NCBI GenBank assembly: GCA_002320935.1
Contig: DCLG01000082.1
Coordinates: forward strand, 83,523 to 88,877
Reading direction: 5' to 3'
DNA: 5,355 bases
Source of the DNA: Pedobacter sp. UBA1654
GTDB lineage: Bacteria; Bacteroidota; Bacteroidia; Sphingobacteriales; Sphingobacteriaceae
The notes under the pieces were generated by a model. That model did no database searches. It saw only the letters and a program-made list of their open reading frames with translations, and was not told the DNA's origin. Shown piece by piece: positions 1-5,355 of the stretch. The translations under genes and the position numbers were made by a program. Every line of letters starts with the position of its first letter. Position 1 is the stretch's first letter.

Positions 1-1798
1 TAATGGCATCTGCTTCTCCGGGCAGTTTAGCTAAGAAATGACGTTCAATCTTATTGAAAAGCGTTAACTCCACCTTCTTTGGATCCACCAATACAAATTT
101 CAGCTGTGAAGGGTGCTTCTTGAACAGTAAAGACACCAATAAAGCATTAATACCAACCGACTTACCTTGCCCCGTAGCACCGGCAACAAGCAGGTGTGGC
201 ATCTTAGAAAGATCAGCGATATAAACCTCATTGGAAATAGTCTTCCCCAATGCGATTGGCAGGTCCATAGACGTGGTCTGAAACTTTTCAGTAGCCAGAA
301 TGCTCCTCATTGATACCATTTCTGGATGCATGTTCGGCACCTCGATACCAATTGTTCCCTTACCAGGCATTGGCGCAATAATCCTGATTCCCAAGGCGGC
401 AAGGCTAAGTGCAATGTCATCTTCGAGATTCTTGATTTTTGAAATACGAACCCCCGGTGCGGGTATGATCTCATAAAGCGTAACGGTTGGTCCAATGGTC
501 GCCTTTATCTTGTCGATCTCAATATTGTAATGATTAAGGGTTTCAACGATTTTGTTTTTATTCGCCTCAAGCTCATCTGCATTTACTGATATTTTATTCG
601 AGCCGTAATTTTCGAGTAACTCTAAATGTGGATATTTGTAGCTGGCCAGGTCCAACGTAGGATCGTAGGTTCCAAATTGCTCGACCAACTGTTCAGATTT
701 TTTCTCTTCTTCTGTTTTTTCAATCGTTAGCTGTGGGACTGGCTTATCCAGTTCCTGCTCCGTCGATTTTTCAAAGTTAACATTTGGCCGTATAGCACTG
801 GGCTTCTCCACGGTTGTGGAAAGCACAATCGGCGCATTCGCCTCCATTGATGCTGCATTTAATGGACTTGACTTACCCGGAACAGCAGCATTAGCATTAA
901 GAGCCGCAGCACTTGTGGAAGAAAGTATATCATGTTCAAAAATGGGAGACGGCTTTTCAGGTGTAATCACCACATTTTGGGCTTTCCTCGTGTTAAGTGG
1001 TCTATTTGTGTTCAGGTTAAACTCAACAGGATGGGATAAAACATCCTCTTCCACAACGGGTTGCTCTGATTTCACAGGCTCAAAATTTTCTCGCTCGTGG
1101 CGTTTTATTTGCGGCAATTTAAAATCAATGTTGTAAGCAATGATTAAGATTGATAAAGCTAAGAACGTAATCAACCCCGCAACACCAGCCACACCAATTT
1201 GTAAAGTAAGCAGCTTATTTGTCCAATAACCAAACTCTCCTTCTAAATAATGTGGAGCATCTCCAAAGAAAGCATGTGCAAAACCCAGGCTAAATGATAT
1301 GAAGAGAAGAAAGAAAAGACTGTATCCAAAAGTTTTTTCAAGTGCAAAAATCTTCACCTTAAACAATAACCGATATCCGATCACAAAAAACACAAGTACA
1401 AATAGAAATGAAGCCAGACCGAACCATTTATAGATAAATTGATGAGACAGTAAAGCCCCAAATTTACCAAGCCAATTCTGGACACTCGGTCCAACTTTGA
1501 TCGCTTTTAGTTCCTCTGAATTTTTGAAAAGATTACTCCAGCCGCCATTCGCATCAATTACATAGCTTTGATCATCCTGCCACGTGAATAGGTAAGACGT
1601 AAAAGCAATTAGAAAATATAGTGATAGTACTACGAAGAACAGGCCCAGAATCTTTATAAATCTTCCATCCTGAAGGTCCAGGGAAGGCAGCATATTCAGG
1701 CGGGATCTCTTTTCTCCAGTGAAACGATTGGAAAATTGCTTGCCTGAAGATTCGTTTTTGAAGGAGTTTGACTTAAATTGGTTTGCCCTTTGCGCCAT
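1..1798 (-). CDS. ftsK: DNA translocase FtsK, N-terminal part (C-terminus beyond left edge)
   Basis: FtsK is the hexameric, septum-anchored ATPase that pumps chromosome termini during division. I translated the frame through to the edge: 599 residues with no stop or frameshift. The N-terminus (MAQRANQFKSNSF) is followed by four hydrophobic segments at about residues 48-70, 126-144, 160-176 and 198-222, the usual membrane anchor. Residues 223-375 form a low-complexity linker rich in P, S, E, N and A. The motor region follows: the alpha domain begins around 385 (ASYKYPHLELLENYG) and contains TLYEIIPAPGVRISKI (440-455) and IIAPMPGKGTIGIEVP (473-488). The Walker A P-loop is GATGQGKS at 540-547, and the family motif LVDPKKVEL is at 570-578. 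The Walker B (DE-ADL type) and the DNA-reading gamma domain lie outside the window. The start is the ATG at 1796-1798; no clear Shine-Dalgarno precedes it, as is common in this phylum. pspC lies 74 bp upstream on the same strand. Family assignment is close to certain. Confidence 0.97.
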   Translation of the reverse strand, partial: MAQRANQFKSNSFKNESSGKQFSNRFTGEKRSRLNMLPSLDLQDGRFIKILGLFFVVLSLYFLIAFTSYLFTWQDDQSYVIDANGGWSNLFKNSEELKAIKVGPSVQNWLGKFGALLSHQFIYKWFGLASFLFVLVFFVIGYRLLFKVKIFALEKTFGYSLFFLLFISFSLGFAHAFFGDAPHYLEGEFGYWTNKLLTLQIGVAGVAGLITFLALSILIIAYNIDFKLPQIKRHERENFEPVKSEQPVVEEDVLSHPVEFNLNTNRPLNTRKAQNVVITPEKPSPIFEHDILSSTSAAALNANAAVPGKSSPLNAASMEANAPIVLSTTVEKPSAIRPNVNFEKSTEQELDKPVPQLTIEKTEEEKKSEQLVEQFGTYDPTLDLASYKYPHLELLENYGSNKISVNADELEANKNKIVETLNHYNIEIDKIKATIGPTVTLYEIIPAPGVRISKIKNLEDDIALSLAALGIRIIAPMPGKGTIGIEVPNMHPEMVSMRSILATEKFQTTSMDLPIALGKTISNEVYIADLSKMPHLLVAGATGQGKSVGINALLVSLLFKKHPSQLKFVLVDPKKVELTLFNKIERHFLAKLPGEADAI

Positions 1799-1823
1799 TT
1801 TAGGTATAAAGTAATATGATCAA

Positions 1824-1831
1824 CAAATATA
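1824..1831 (-). promoter_or_regulatory. Candidate -7 element (TAnnTTTG type) for ftsK
   Basis: On the minus strand this octamer reads TATATTTG, an exact match to the Bacteroidota -7 consensus TAnnTTTG. It ends 25 bp before the ftsK start codon, so a transcript would have a leader of roughly 15-20 nt. The expected upstream TTG (-33) is not found at the usual spacing; the nearest one, at 1867-1869, is too far away. The region is very AT-rich, so a chance match is possible. If real, ftsK can be expressed independently of pspC. Confidence 0.4.
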
Positions 1832-1872
1832 AAATATATACTTGTATGTCCGGGGATTTAATAAGACAATCA

Positions 1873-2112
1873 CTATAGATCCCAGATCCTAAGTCTGATC
1901 TTTTTTACATAATGCCTGATGTCTAAAAAGATTGCAGCAAGCACATAAAACACTATTGGGAAACCTACCGCAAGGAACGAGGCATAAATGAAAAACAATC
2001 TTATTTTACTGATGGACATATCTAGCTTTTCAGCGAAATAGGTACAAACACCAAAGCTTTGTTTTTCAAGAAAAGTTATGACTTTCTGAAACATCATGAT
2101 CTTGTTAAGCAT
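1873..2112 (-). CDS. Small PspC-domain membrane protein
   Basis: The product is 79 residues from the ATG at 2112. It matches the PspC-domain family: FGVCTYFAEKLDMS at 20-33, then IRLFFIYASFL (37-47), a G-F-P kink at 50-52, and VFYVLAAIFLDI up to residue 64. The hydrophobic stretch at about 37-63 should span or hairpin into the inner membrane. The basic tail (KKIRLRI) ending in WDL resembles short PspC proteins of Sphingobacteriaceae. In enterobacteria PspC senses envelope stress with PspB and PspA. No pspA or pspB is visible here, so the role of this short stand-alone form is unknown. The start is uncertain: ATGs at residues 6 and 7 (2097 and 2094) would give MMFQKVITFLE or MFQKVITFLE, which agrees at least as well with relatives I recall. 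A small CGCC/GGCG hairpin lies just before the ATG at 2112. The gene reads toward ftsK with a 74-bp gap and may share a transcript with it. Confidence 0.85.
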   Translation of the reverse strand: MLNKIMMFQKVITFLEKQSFGVCTYFAEKLDMSISKIRLFFIYASFLAVGFPIVFYVLAAIFLDIRHYVKKIRLRIWDL

Positions 2113-2161
2113 AACGCCAGCCCCGGCGATTCATTTAAATTTAAGAAATTTATTTGAATTG

Positions 2162-2173
2162 TTCTTGCAAGAA
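2162..2173. promoter_or_regulatory. Perfect 12-bp palindrome upstream of pspC
   Basis: The sequence TTCTTGCAAGAA is a perfect dyad with no spacer, the form of a binding site for a dimeric regulator. Its near edge is 50 bp upstream of the pspC start at 2112, and it lies just upstream of the AT-rich stretch where a pspC promoter would be expected. That position would suit an activator site or an operator. No regulator gene is visible in the window. A chance palindrome cannot be excluded, so the call rests on symmetry and position only. Confidence 0.3.
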
Positions 2174-2174
2174 A

Positions 2175-2235
2175 TGTGCCGCCAGAATTTAGTCCCGCCA
2201 CTTAGTATTGCTGTTCCTGGGCGGGATATGGCACA
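2175..2235. repeat. Compound inverted repeat (two-part stem)
   Basis: The outer arms TGTGCC (2175-2180) and GGCACA (2230-2235) enclose the inner arms TCCCGCC (2193-2199) and GGCGGGA (2220-2226). Both pairs match perfectly. Between them lies an asymmetric internal loop of 12 nt on the left and 3 nt on the right, and the terminal loop is 20 nt (2200-2219). The GC-rich arms stand out in AT-rich surroundings. It begins two bases beyond the 12-bp palindrome. No U-tract follows on either strand, so an intrinsic terminator is unlikely. It could be a structured leader or small RNA, a protein-binding site, or a relic of a repeat element. The base pairing is seen; any function is unassigned. Confidence 0.45.
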
Positions 2236-2546
2236 GTGGTTCAGTATAGTCGATCTCATTCATAGAATCTCTTGCATCAATCTTAAGCTTGGCACTGCCT
2301 GTTTAAGGCTCATTTCAACATACTGTTAAATAAGCATTTACCAGTTTTTCGAAATAGAAAGATTCGCTTTTCTAAATTTTTAGCCTTAACTTGCAATTTG
2401 TGAGACCAGAAAAACTACATATCCCAGATTCCCTTCACTATATGCAATCTCTGCGTATGGCACTGGACATGTACTGCCGTGTATTGATCCTCAAGCATGG
2501 TTTAGGTGACTCATTTCTCAAAAGCAGTAAAGACTTTATTAAGTAA

Positions 2547-2577
2547 ACCCCGGCCTTAACAATTCCTGGCTTGGGGT
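2547..2577. repeat. Hairpin following a small open frame
   Basis: ACCCC (2547-2551) pairs with GGGGT (2573-2577), and GCC (2553-2555) pairs with GGC (2568-2570). There are small bulges between the two helices and a 12-nt loop. The hairpin starts at the base right after the TAA (2544-2546) of the small open frame described in the findings. No T-run follows on the plus strand, so it is a weak terminator candidate at best. A second short hairpin, TCAAGC/GCTTGA (2584-2589 with 2602-2607), lies just downstream. Confidence 0.25.
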
Positions 2578-2677
2578 ACATACTCAAGCGAATTTATTGT
2601 GGCTTGAATCTGCTATAACATAAATTATTATTTCAAACTTGGGCTATCCTGCCCTAAAAACATTTAATCTAAATCTT

Positions 2678-3118
2678 ATGAAAAAGGAACCCTTAATGAT
2701 TTCCAGGAAAAACCTGGACCTTTTAAAAACACATTTAAAATCGAGTACCAACTTGTCGGCGTTCAATCAGCTTAAATTGAAAGACGAGTTAAAGAATGCT
2801 ATTGTATTAAAATCTGAGGAACTACCAGAGGATGTAATCACCTTGTATTCAGAAGTACGCTTTAAAGACGTGGAAACTGAACAGGAATTTAATTACCAAT
2901 TGGTTAACCCTGCACAGGCAAACATGCGAGAAGGAAAGCTTTCTATATATGTACCTATTGGGATTGCACTTTTCGGTTACAGAAGTGGTGCTGAAATCCA
3001 GTGGGAAATGCCGAATGGACTGAGAACCTTCAAGGTTCTGGAGGTCAAAAATCAGCCACAACTTAGTGCGATGAAAACCGGACTGAATCCGCAGGCAATT
3101 ATAGATGCCAGAGTATAA
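2678..3118 (+). CDS. Rnk-like GreA/GreB C-terminal domain protein
   Basis: The product is 146 residues from the ATG at 2678. The C-terminal two thirds fit the GreA/GreB C-terminal fold as in E. coli Rnk, which binds RNA polymerase near the secondary channel: LPEDVITLYSEVRF (49-62), LVNPAQA (76-82), LSIYVPIGIALFGYRSG (88-104), IQWEMPNG (107-114) and VLEVKNQP (120-127). The N-terminal 48 residues are too short for the long GreA/GreB coiled coil with its acidic tip, and the length is near Rnk (about 136), so transcript cleavage is not expected. Rnk was named a regulator of nucleoside diphosphate kinase; whether that applies here is unknown. The start is debatable. The ATG at 2696 has AGGA (2685-2688) seven bases upstream, but starting at 2678 gives MKKEPLMIS, which lines up with the Rnk N-terminus. 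The frame also opens further upstream, at 2639. It is the only plus-strand gene here and converges on the DUF2851 gene. Confidence 0.85.
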   Translation: MKKEPLMISRKNLDLLKTHLKSSTNLSAFNQLKLKDELKNAIVLKSEELPEDVITLYSEVRFKDVETEQEFNYQLVNPAQANMREGKLSIYVPIGIALFGYRSGAEIQWEMPNGLRTFKVLEVKNQPQLSAMKTGLNPQAIIDARV

Positions 3119-3146
3119 CGATTACTAACCCGACCAAAATCAAGAG

Positions 3147-3196
3147 GTTTATACAGGGACTAACACCATCTTAACTGTGTTGATCCCGGTATAAAC
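3147..3196 (+). terminator. Intrinsic terminator after the rnk-like gene, between convergent genes
   Basis: The left arm GTTTATAC-a-GGGA-ct-AACAC (3147-3166) pairs with GTGTT-ga-TCCC-g-GTATAAAC (3177-3196). This gives 17 base pairs in three blocks around small internal mismatches, with a 10-nt loop (3167-3176). On the plus strand it begins 29 bp after the rnk-like stop and is followed by a T-rich tail (ATCTTTAATTTT). The DUF2851 gene ends at 3235 on the other strand, so the same hairpin could act for both genes. The minus-strand tail (CTCTTGATTTTGG) is a poorer U-tract, so termination is probably stronger in the plus direction. Confidence 0.7.
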
Positions 3197-3234
3197 ATCT
3201 TTAATTTTCAGATTCAAAGCCTGTGCAAATTATG

Positions 3235-4518
3235 TCAGCGGTGCTTGAGAATGTTGATTCCGATGCTACAATGCAAGCATTGCATTTTGCTGCAGTAATT
3301 ATTATTAAGTTGTAGCAAAGCCTGTGAGACAAATGCGGATTCAATTTTTAGACCAGCTGATTTATACTGTCGAAGAACATGGTTATTCTCCGGGGGAAGA
3401 TTTTCTAAAAGGACTATCGCCCTATTGCTGAAAGATTCTTGATCCATGATTCGTCCATAACTAAATGTTATTAAACAGATGGCATTGATGATAATGCTTT
3501 CGATGGACGCAGCTCCCAGTTGCGGTTTGAATGACAGTGCTGATTTTTCGAAATGGTAGTGGCTTTTCCAATAAGAGTGAATGGGAAGTTTGTGGAAGAC
3601 CGCTTTTAATTCCTGGATATCTACACAATTTAAGACTTTTGAAAACAAGTGTTCGGAGCGATGCATCAACGCTGCAAACTGTGCTAGTCGCACTGTCGGA
3701 AAACCAGTAGGACGCATTCTCAGGAACTTCCATAAAGAGGGTTCCAATGGAACCAAGTTGAATTTTTGTTTTAAAAATTCATATTCGCGACGCAGCTGTG
3801 CAGGATAAGGATCTAGGAAGGGCTTGTTTAGGAAACCCGCTTGTCCGAAAATCAGGGCTTCTGTTTGCAAGGGTGCATCCCTATACCTTGAATAAAGGTG
3901 CATATCAAAGGAGGCAGCCAGTAGTTCGAAAGGCAGTGCATTCACCTTAAATCCAAAACTTCTCGCAAGAAAAAAATTAAAGGTAGCTTCCCAGTCGCCC
4001 CGATAGTGCTGAAGTTTTTGTTCAACCTCCCTCGACTTAAACTCGAGTCGCTCTATTAGAGCCCTCGAAAAAGAACTATGATGTATCATCGGATCTATAG
4101 AACCAATCTGTGCATGACAAGGGAAAGGATGCCGGGCTTCAACAAGACCATTATAGTTCTCTAAAATGTGCTGGTGGAAAATCGATTTCAATTCTAGCGT
4201 TGGCATATACGATCCGTCAGCTCTTTTTACCGGGCAATCGTTTTCAAACACAACATGTAAAATCACATTATTATAAGCCTGATCTTGTTCATGCCCATGT
4301 CCTATCCATTCAGAAGAACGGATATGTATCTCAACATTGCCACTCCAGGTAGTACCTCCAATAATCATTTTCGCATTGAAGAAATCGGGACCAGCATGTT
4401 TGTTCGGTTGGCCCACCTGTAATATGCTCAATGGCGCTCCTCCTGTTGTCGCCAAATGCAGTGCGCTATACTGCCTGAACTGCCATACAAAGCTTAGAAA
4501 GTCTTCCTTTAACTCCAT
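3235..4518 (-). CDS. DUF2851 family protein, function unknown
   Basis: This is a complete 427-residue protein recognised as DUF2851, an uncharacterised family I know mainly from Bacteroidota. Family hallmarks include AGPDFFNAKMIIG (42-54), WSGNVEIHIRSSEW (58-71), HGH (74-76), DQAYNNVILHVVFEND (79-94), the basic motif RMRPTGFPTVRLAQ (267-280), and a cysteine cluster YCSKMQCLHCSIG (408-420) with Cys 409, 414 and 417 close to the C-terminus. There is no signal peptide or clear membrane segment, so it is probably cytoplasmic. The invariant-looking acidic, His and Cys residues suggest an enzyme or a metal/nucleic-acid-binding protein, but no activity is known to me. The start ATG at 4516-4518 gives the usual N-terminus (MELKEDFLSFVWQFRQY); no Shine-Dalgarno is evident. 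The EamA transporter gene ends 40 bp upstream on the same strand, so co-transcription is possible. The gene is intact, with no frameshift or truncation. Confidence 0.9.
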   Translation of the reverse strand: MELKEDFLSFVWQFRQYSALHLATTGGAPLSILQVGQPNKHAGPDFFNAKMIIGGTTWSGNVEIHIRSSEWIGHGHEQDQAYNNVILHVVFENDCPVKRADGSYMPTLELKSIFHQHILENYNGLVEARHPFPCHAQIGSIDPMIHHSSFSRALIERLEFKSREVEQKLQHYRGDWEATFNFFLARSFGFKVNALPFELLAASFDMHLYSRYRDAPLQTEALIFGQAGFLNKPFLDPYPAQLRREYEFLKQKFNLVPLEPSLWKFLRMRPTGFPTVRLAQFAALMHRSEHLFSKVLNCVDIQELKAVFHKLPIHSYWKSHYHFEKSALSFKPQLGAASIESIIINAICLITFSYGRIMDQESFSNRAIVLLENLPPENNHVLRQYKSAGLKIESAFVSQALLQLNNNYCSKMQCLHCSIGINILKHR

Positions 4519-4558
4519 AAAGGTAAACTTAACTGAAAAGAATGAATTATTATTAAAG

Positions 4559-5355
4559 TTAATTATTTTCCTTGCGAGTATAATTAGTGATGAATACTCC
4601 AGATATAATGAGAACTGTAGCGAACAGCAGATCCACCGTTATTTCCTCATTTAGAATCAGCCATCCGAGGAATATTGCAATGATGGTATTGAAATAAGAC
4701 AAGATGCTAGCTTGAATTGCTGTAACGCGTTTAAGCACATAATGGTAGCAAAAAAAGCCGATCACCGAACCAAATACACCCAAATACAGCACGGCAGCAA
4801 GCCCCTTCAGTTCCCAGGTACGATAGTCGGTGTCACTGGAGAAGATGAATGCTAGAACCAGTTGGACAATGGCTGAAAATGCAAATTGATAGAAGAGATC
4901 TAAAAAGATGTTTGGGGTCTTGTGTGTATGCTTTTTAATATATATTGTACCTATTGACCAGCCAGTTACCGCAAATCCCATGATCATAATGCCTTGTCTG
5001 TAGTTTGGATCCAGTAAATCCTGTAAACCATCGCGAAAGATGAACGCAATGCCCATTAAACCAAGGATCACTCCGCTAATGCCTTTTAATGAAGGCTTCT
5101 GTATGCCTATCAGAACACTTCCTACAAAAACACATAATGGTGAAAGTGAGTTTAACAAAGATGCCAGACCTGAAGATATATTCTTTTCCGCTACTGTTGT
5201 CAGGCCATTGGCAACGACAATCATCAGCAACGAAAGCAGCATTTGCCTCCTGGCATGGGCCCAGCTGATCCAGGAGAGTTCACTTTTTCTTAACAAATAT
5301 ATCAATAATATCAGCGAAGCAGCGCCCTGGCGAATGGCTGTTACGAACCATGGTG
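4559..5355 (-). CDS. EamA/DMT-family transporter (N-terminus beyond right edge)
   Basis: The frame runs open from the right edge to a TAA at 4559-4561 and gives 264 residues; the true start lies outside. The first visible residues, PWFVTAIRQGAASLIL, match the conserved P-x3-x2-R segment at the second helix of EamA proteins, so only about 30-40 residues (helix 1) are missing. Nine hydrophobic helices are visible, at about 5-21, 38-55, 60-83, 90-106, 121-139, 149-171, 182-206, 211-234 and 241-257. This fits the ten-helix, two-repeat drug/metabolite transporter fold of about 300 residues. The second repeat ends in the typical pattern SYFNTIIAIFLGWLILNEE. Members export amino acids, nucleobases or other small metabolites across the inner membrane; the substrate cannot be told from sequence. 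A TTG at 5303-5305 could be taken for a start but is internal. The DUF2851 gene follows 40 bp downstream. Confidence 0.92.
   Translation of the reverse strand, partial: PWFVTAIRQGAASLILLIYLLRKSELSWISWAHARRQMLLSLLMIVVANGLTTVAEKNISSGLASLLNSLSPLCVFVGSVLIGIQKPSLKGISGVILGLMGIAFIFRDGLQDLLDPNYRQGIMIMGFAVTGWSIGTIYIKKHTHKTPNIFLDLFYQFAFSAIVQLVLAFIFSSDTDYRTWELKGLAAVLYLGVFGSVIGFFCYHYVLKRVTAIQASILSYFNTIIAIFLGWLILNEEITVDLLFATVLIISGVFITNYTRKENN

Larger units (their letters stand above)
2113..2677. other. 565-bp intergenic region without a convincing gene
   Basis: This region separates the divergent pspC (minus) and rnk-like (plus) genes, so it should carry both promoters. The pspC-proximal part (2131-2160) is very AT-rich. 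Its minus strand holds TAAATTTC, one mismatch from the TAnnTTTG -7 element, but the nearest TTG upstream is only 15 bp away, shorter than usual. On the plus strand a TTG at 2604-2606 is followed 19 bp later by TATTATTT, a poor -7 match, so no rnk-like promoter can be named with confidence. The region also contains a 12-bp palindrome (2162-2173), a compound inverted repeat (2175-2235), a small open frame (2391-2546) and hairpins at 2547-2577 and 2584-2607. The longest plus-strand open frame here, starting at 2096 and ending at 2329, overlaps the pspC start and resembles no family I know; I regard it as chance. I saw no tRNA, rRNA or insertion-sequence remnant. Confidence 0.6.

Noticed and set aside
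816..1136. A 106-codon plus-strand open frame.
   Set aside because: It lies wholly antisense to the FtsK linker, whose frame is continuous and well supported.
2220..2290. A tRNA-like stretch: GGGATATGGCACAGTGG resembles a 5' acceptor/D-arm, and CTCAT further on resembles a Met anticodon.
   Set aside because: No T-loop (GTTCGA type), no matching 3' acceptor strand, and the anticodon stem does not pair cleanly. The GC-rich part is better explained by the inverted repeat at 2175-2235.
2096..2329. A 77-codon plus-strand open frame in the gap.
   Set aside because: It overlaps the pspC start region, resembles no known family, and runs through the inverted repeat and palindrome; most likely chance.
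2639..2677. An upstream start for the rnk-like gene, adding 13 residues.
   Set aside because: The extra residues do not resemble the family N-terminus, and the starts at 2678 or 2696 give the expected protein length.
2113..2677. Insertion sequence or transposase remnant in the gene-poor gap.
   Set aside because: No transposase-like peptide, no terminal inverted repeats bounding the region, and no target-site duplication seen.
4337..4654. A 105-codon plus-strand open frame spanning the DUF2851/EamA junction.
   Set aside because: Antisense to two well-supported genes and with no recognisable domain.
5303..5305. TTG as the start codon of the EamA gene, making it complete at 248 residues.
   Set aside because: The frame continues to the window edge with family-conserved residues (PWFVTAIRQG), so the gene is cut by the window and the TTG encodes an internal Leu.

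Overview
The window reads as chromosomal DNA from a member of the Bacteroidota, most likely the Sphingobacteriaceae (Pedobacter/Sphingobacterium-like). The reasons are an FtsK whose N-terminus and GATGQGKS P-loop are of the Bacteroidota type, a DUF2851 protein (a family I associate mainly with this phylum), a short PspC-domain protein that ends in a WDL tail, moderate-to-low GC, and a TAnnTTTG-type promoter element in front of ftsK. This placement is recognition and inference; no database search was run.

Layout. (1) Positions 1-1798, minus strand: the N-terminal 599 residues of the DNA translocase FtsK, cut by the left edge just after the P-loop region. (2) 1873-2112, minus strand: a small PspC-domain membrane protein 74 bp upstream of ftsK. 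(3) 2113-2677: about 565 bp with no convincing gene. It holds a perfect 12-bp palindrome, a compound inverted repeat and a small open frame followed by a hairpin. (4) 2678-3118, plus strand: a stand-alone GreA/GreB C-terminal-domain protein of the Rnk type, the only plus-strand gene. (5) 3147-3196: a strong hairpin between the convergent gene ends. (6) 3235-4518, minus strand: a full-length DUF2851 protein. (7) 4559-5355, minus strand: an EamA/DMT-family transporter lacking its N-terminus at the right edge, 40 bp upstream of DUF2851 and possibly co-transcribed with it.

How it fits together. FtsK (chromosome segregation at the septum) and the PspC-like protein (membrane-associated) may share transcription, although ftsK also has its own candidate promoter. 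The EamA transporter and DUF2851 form a second possible unit. The Rnk-like gene and its flanking gene-poor DNA sit between these two minus-strand blocks and face the other way, so they look like a separate transcription unit and may be a later arrival. No mobile element, CRISPR array, tRNA or rRNA was found. Nothing here clearly amounts to a new system. The least understood parts are the DUF2851 protein and the structured gap at 2113-2677.
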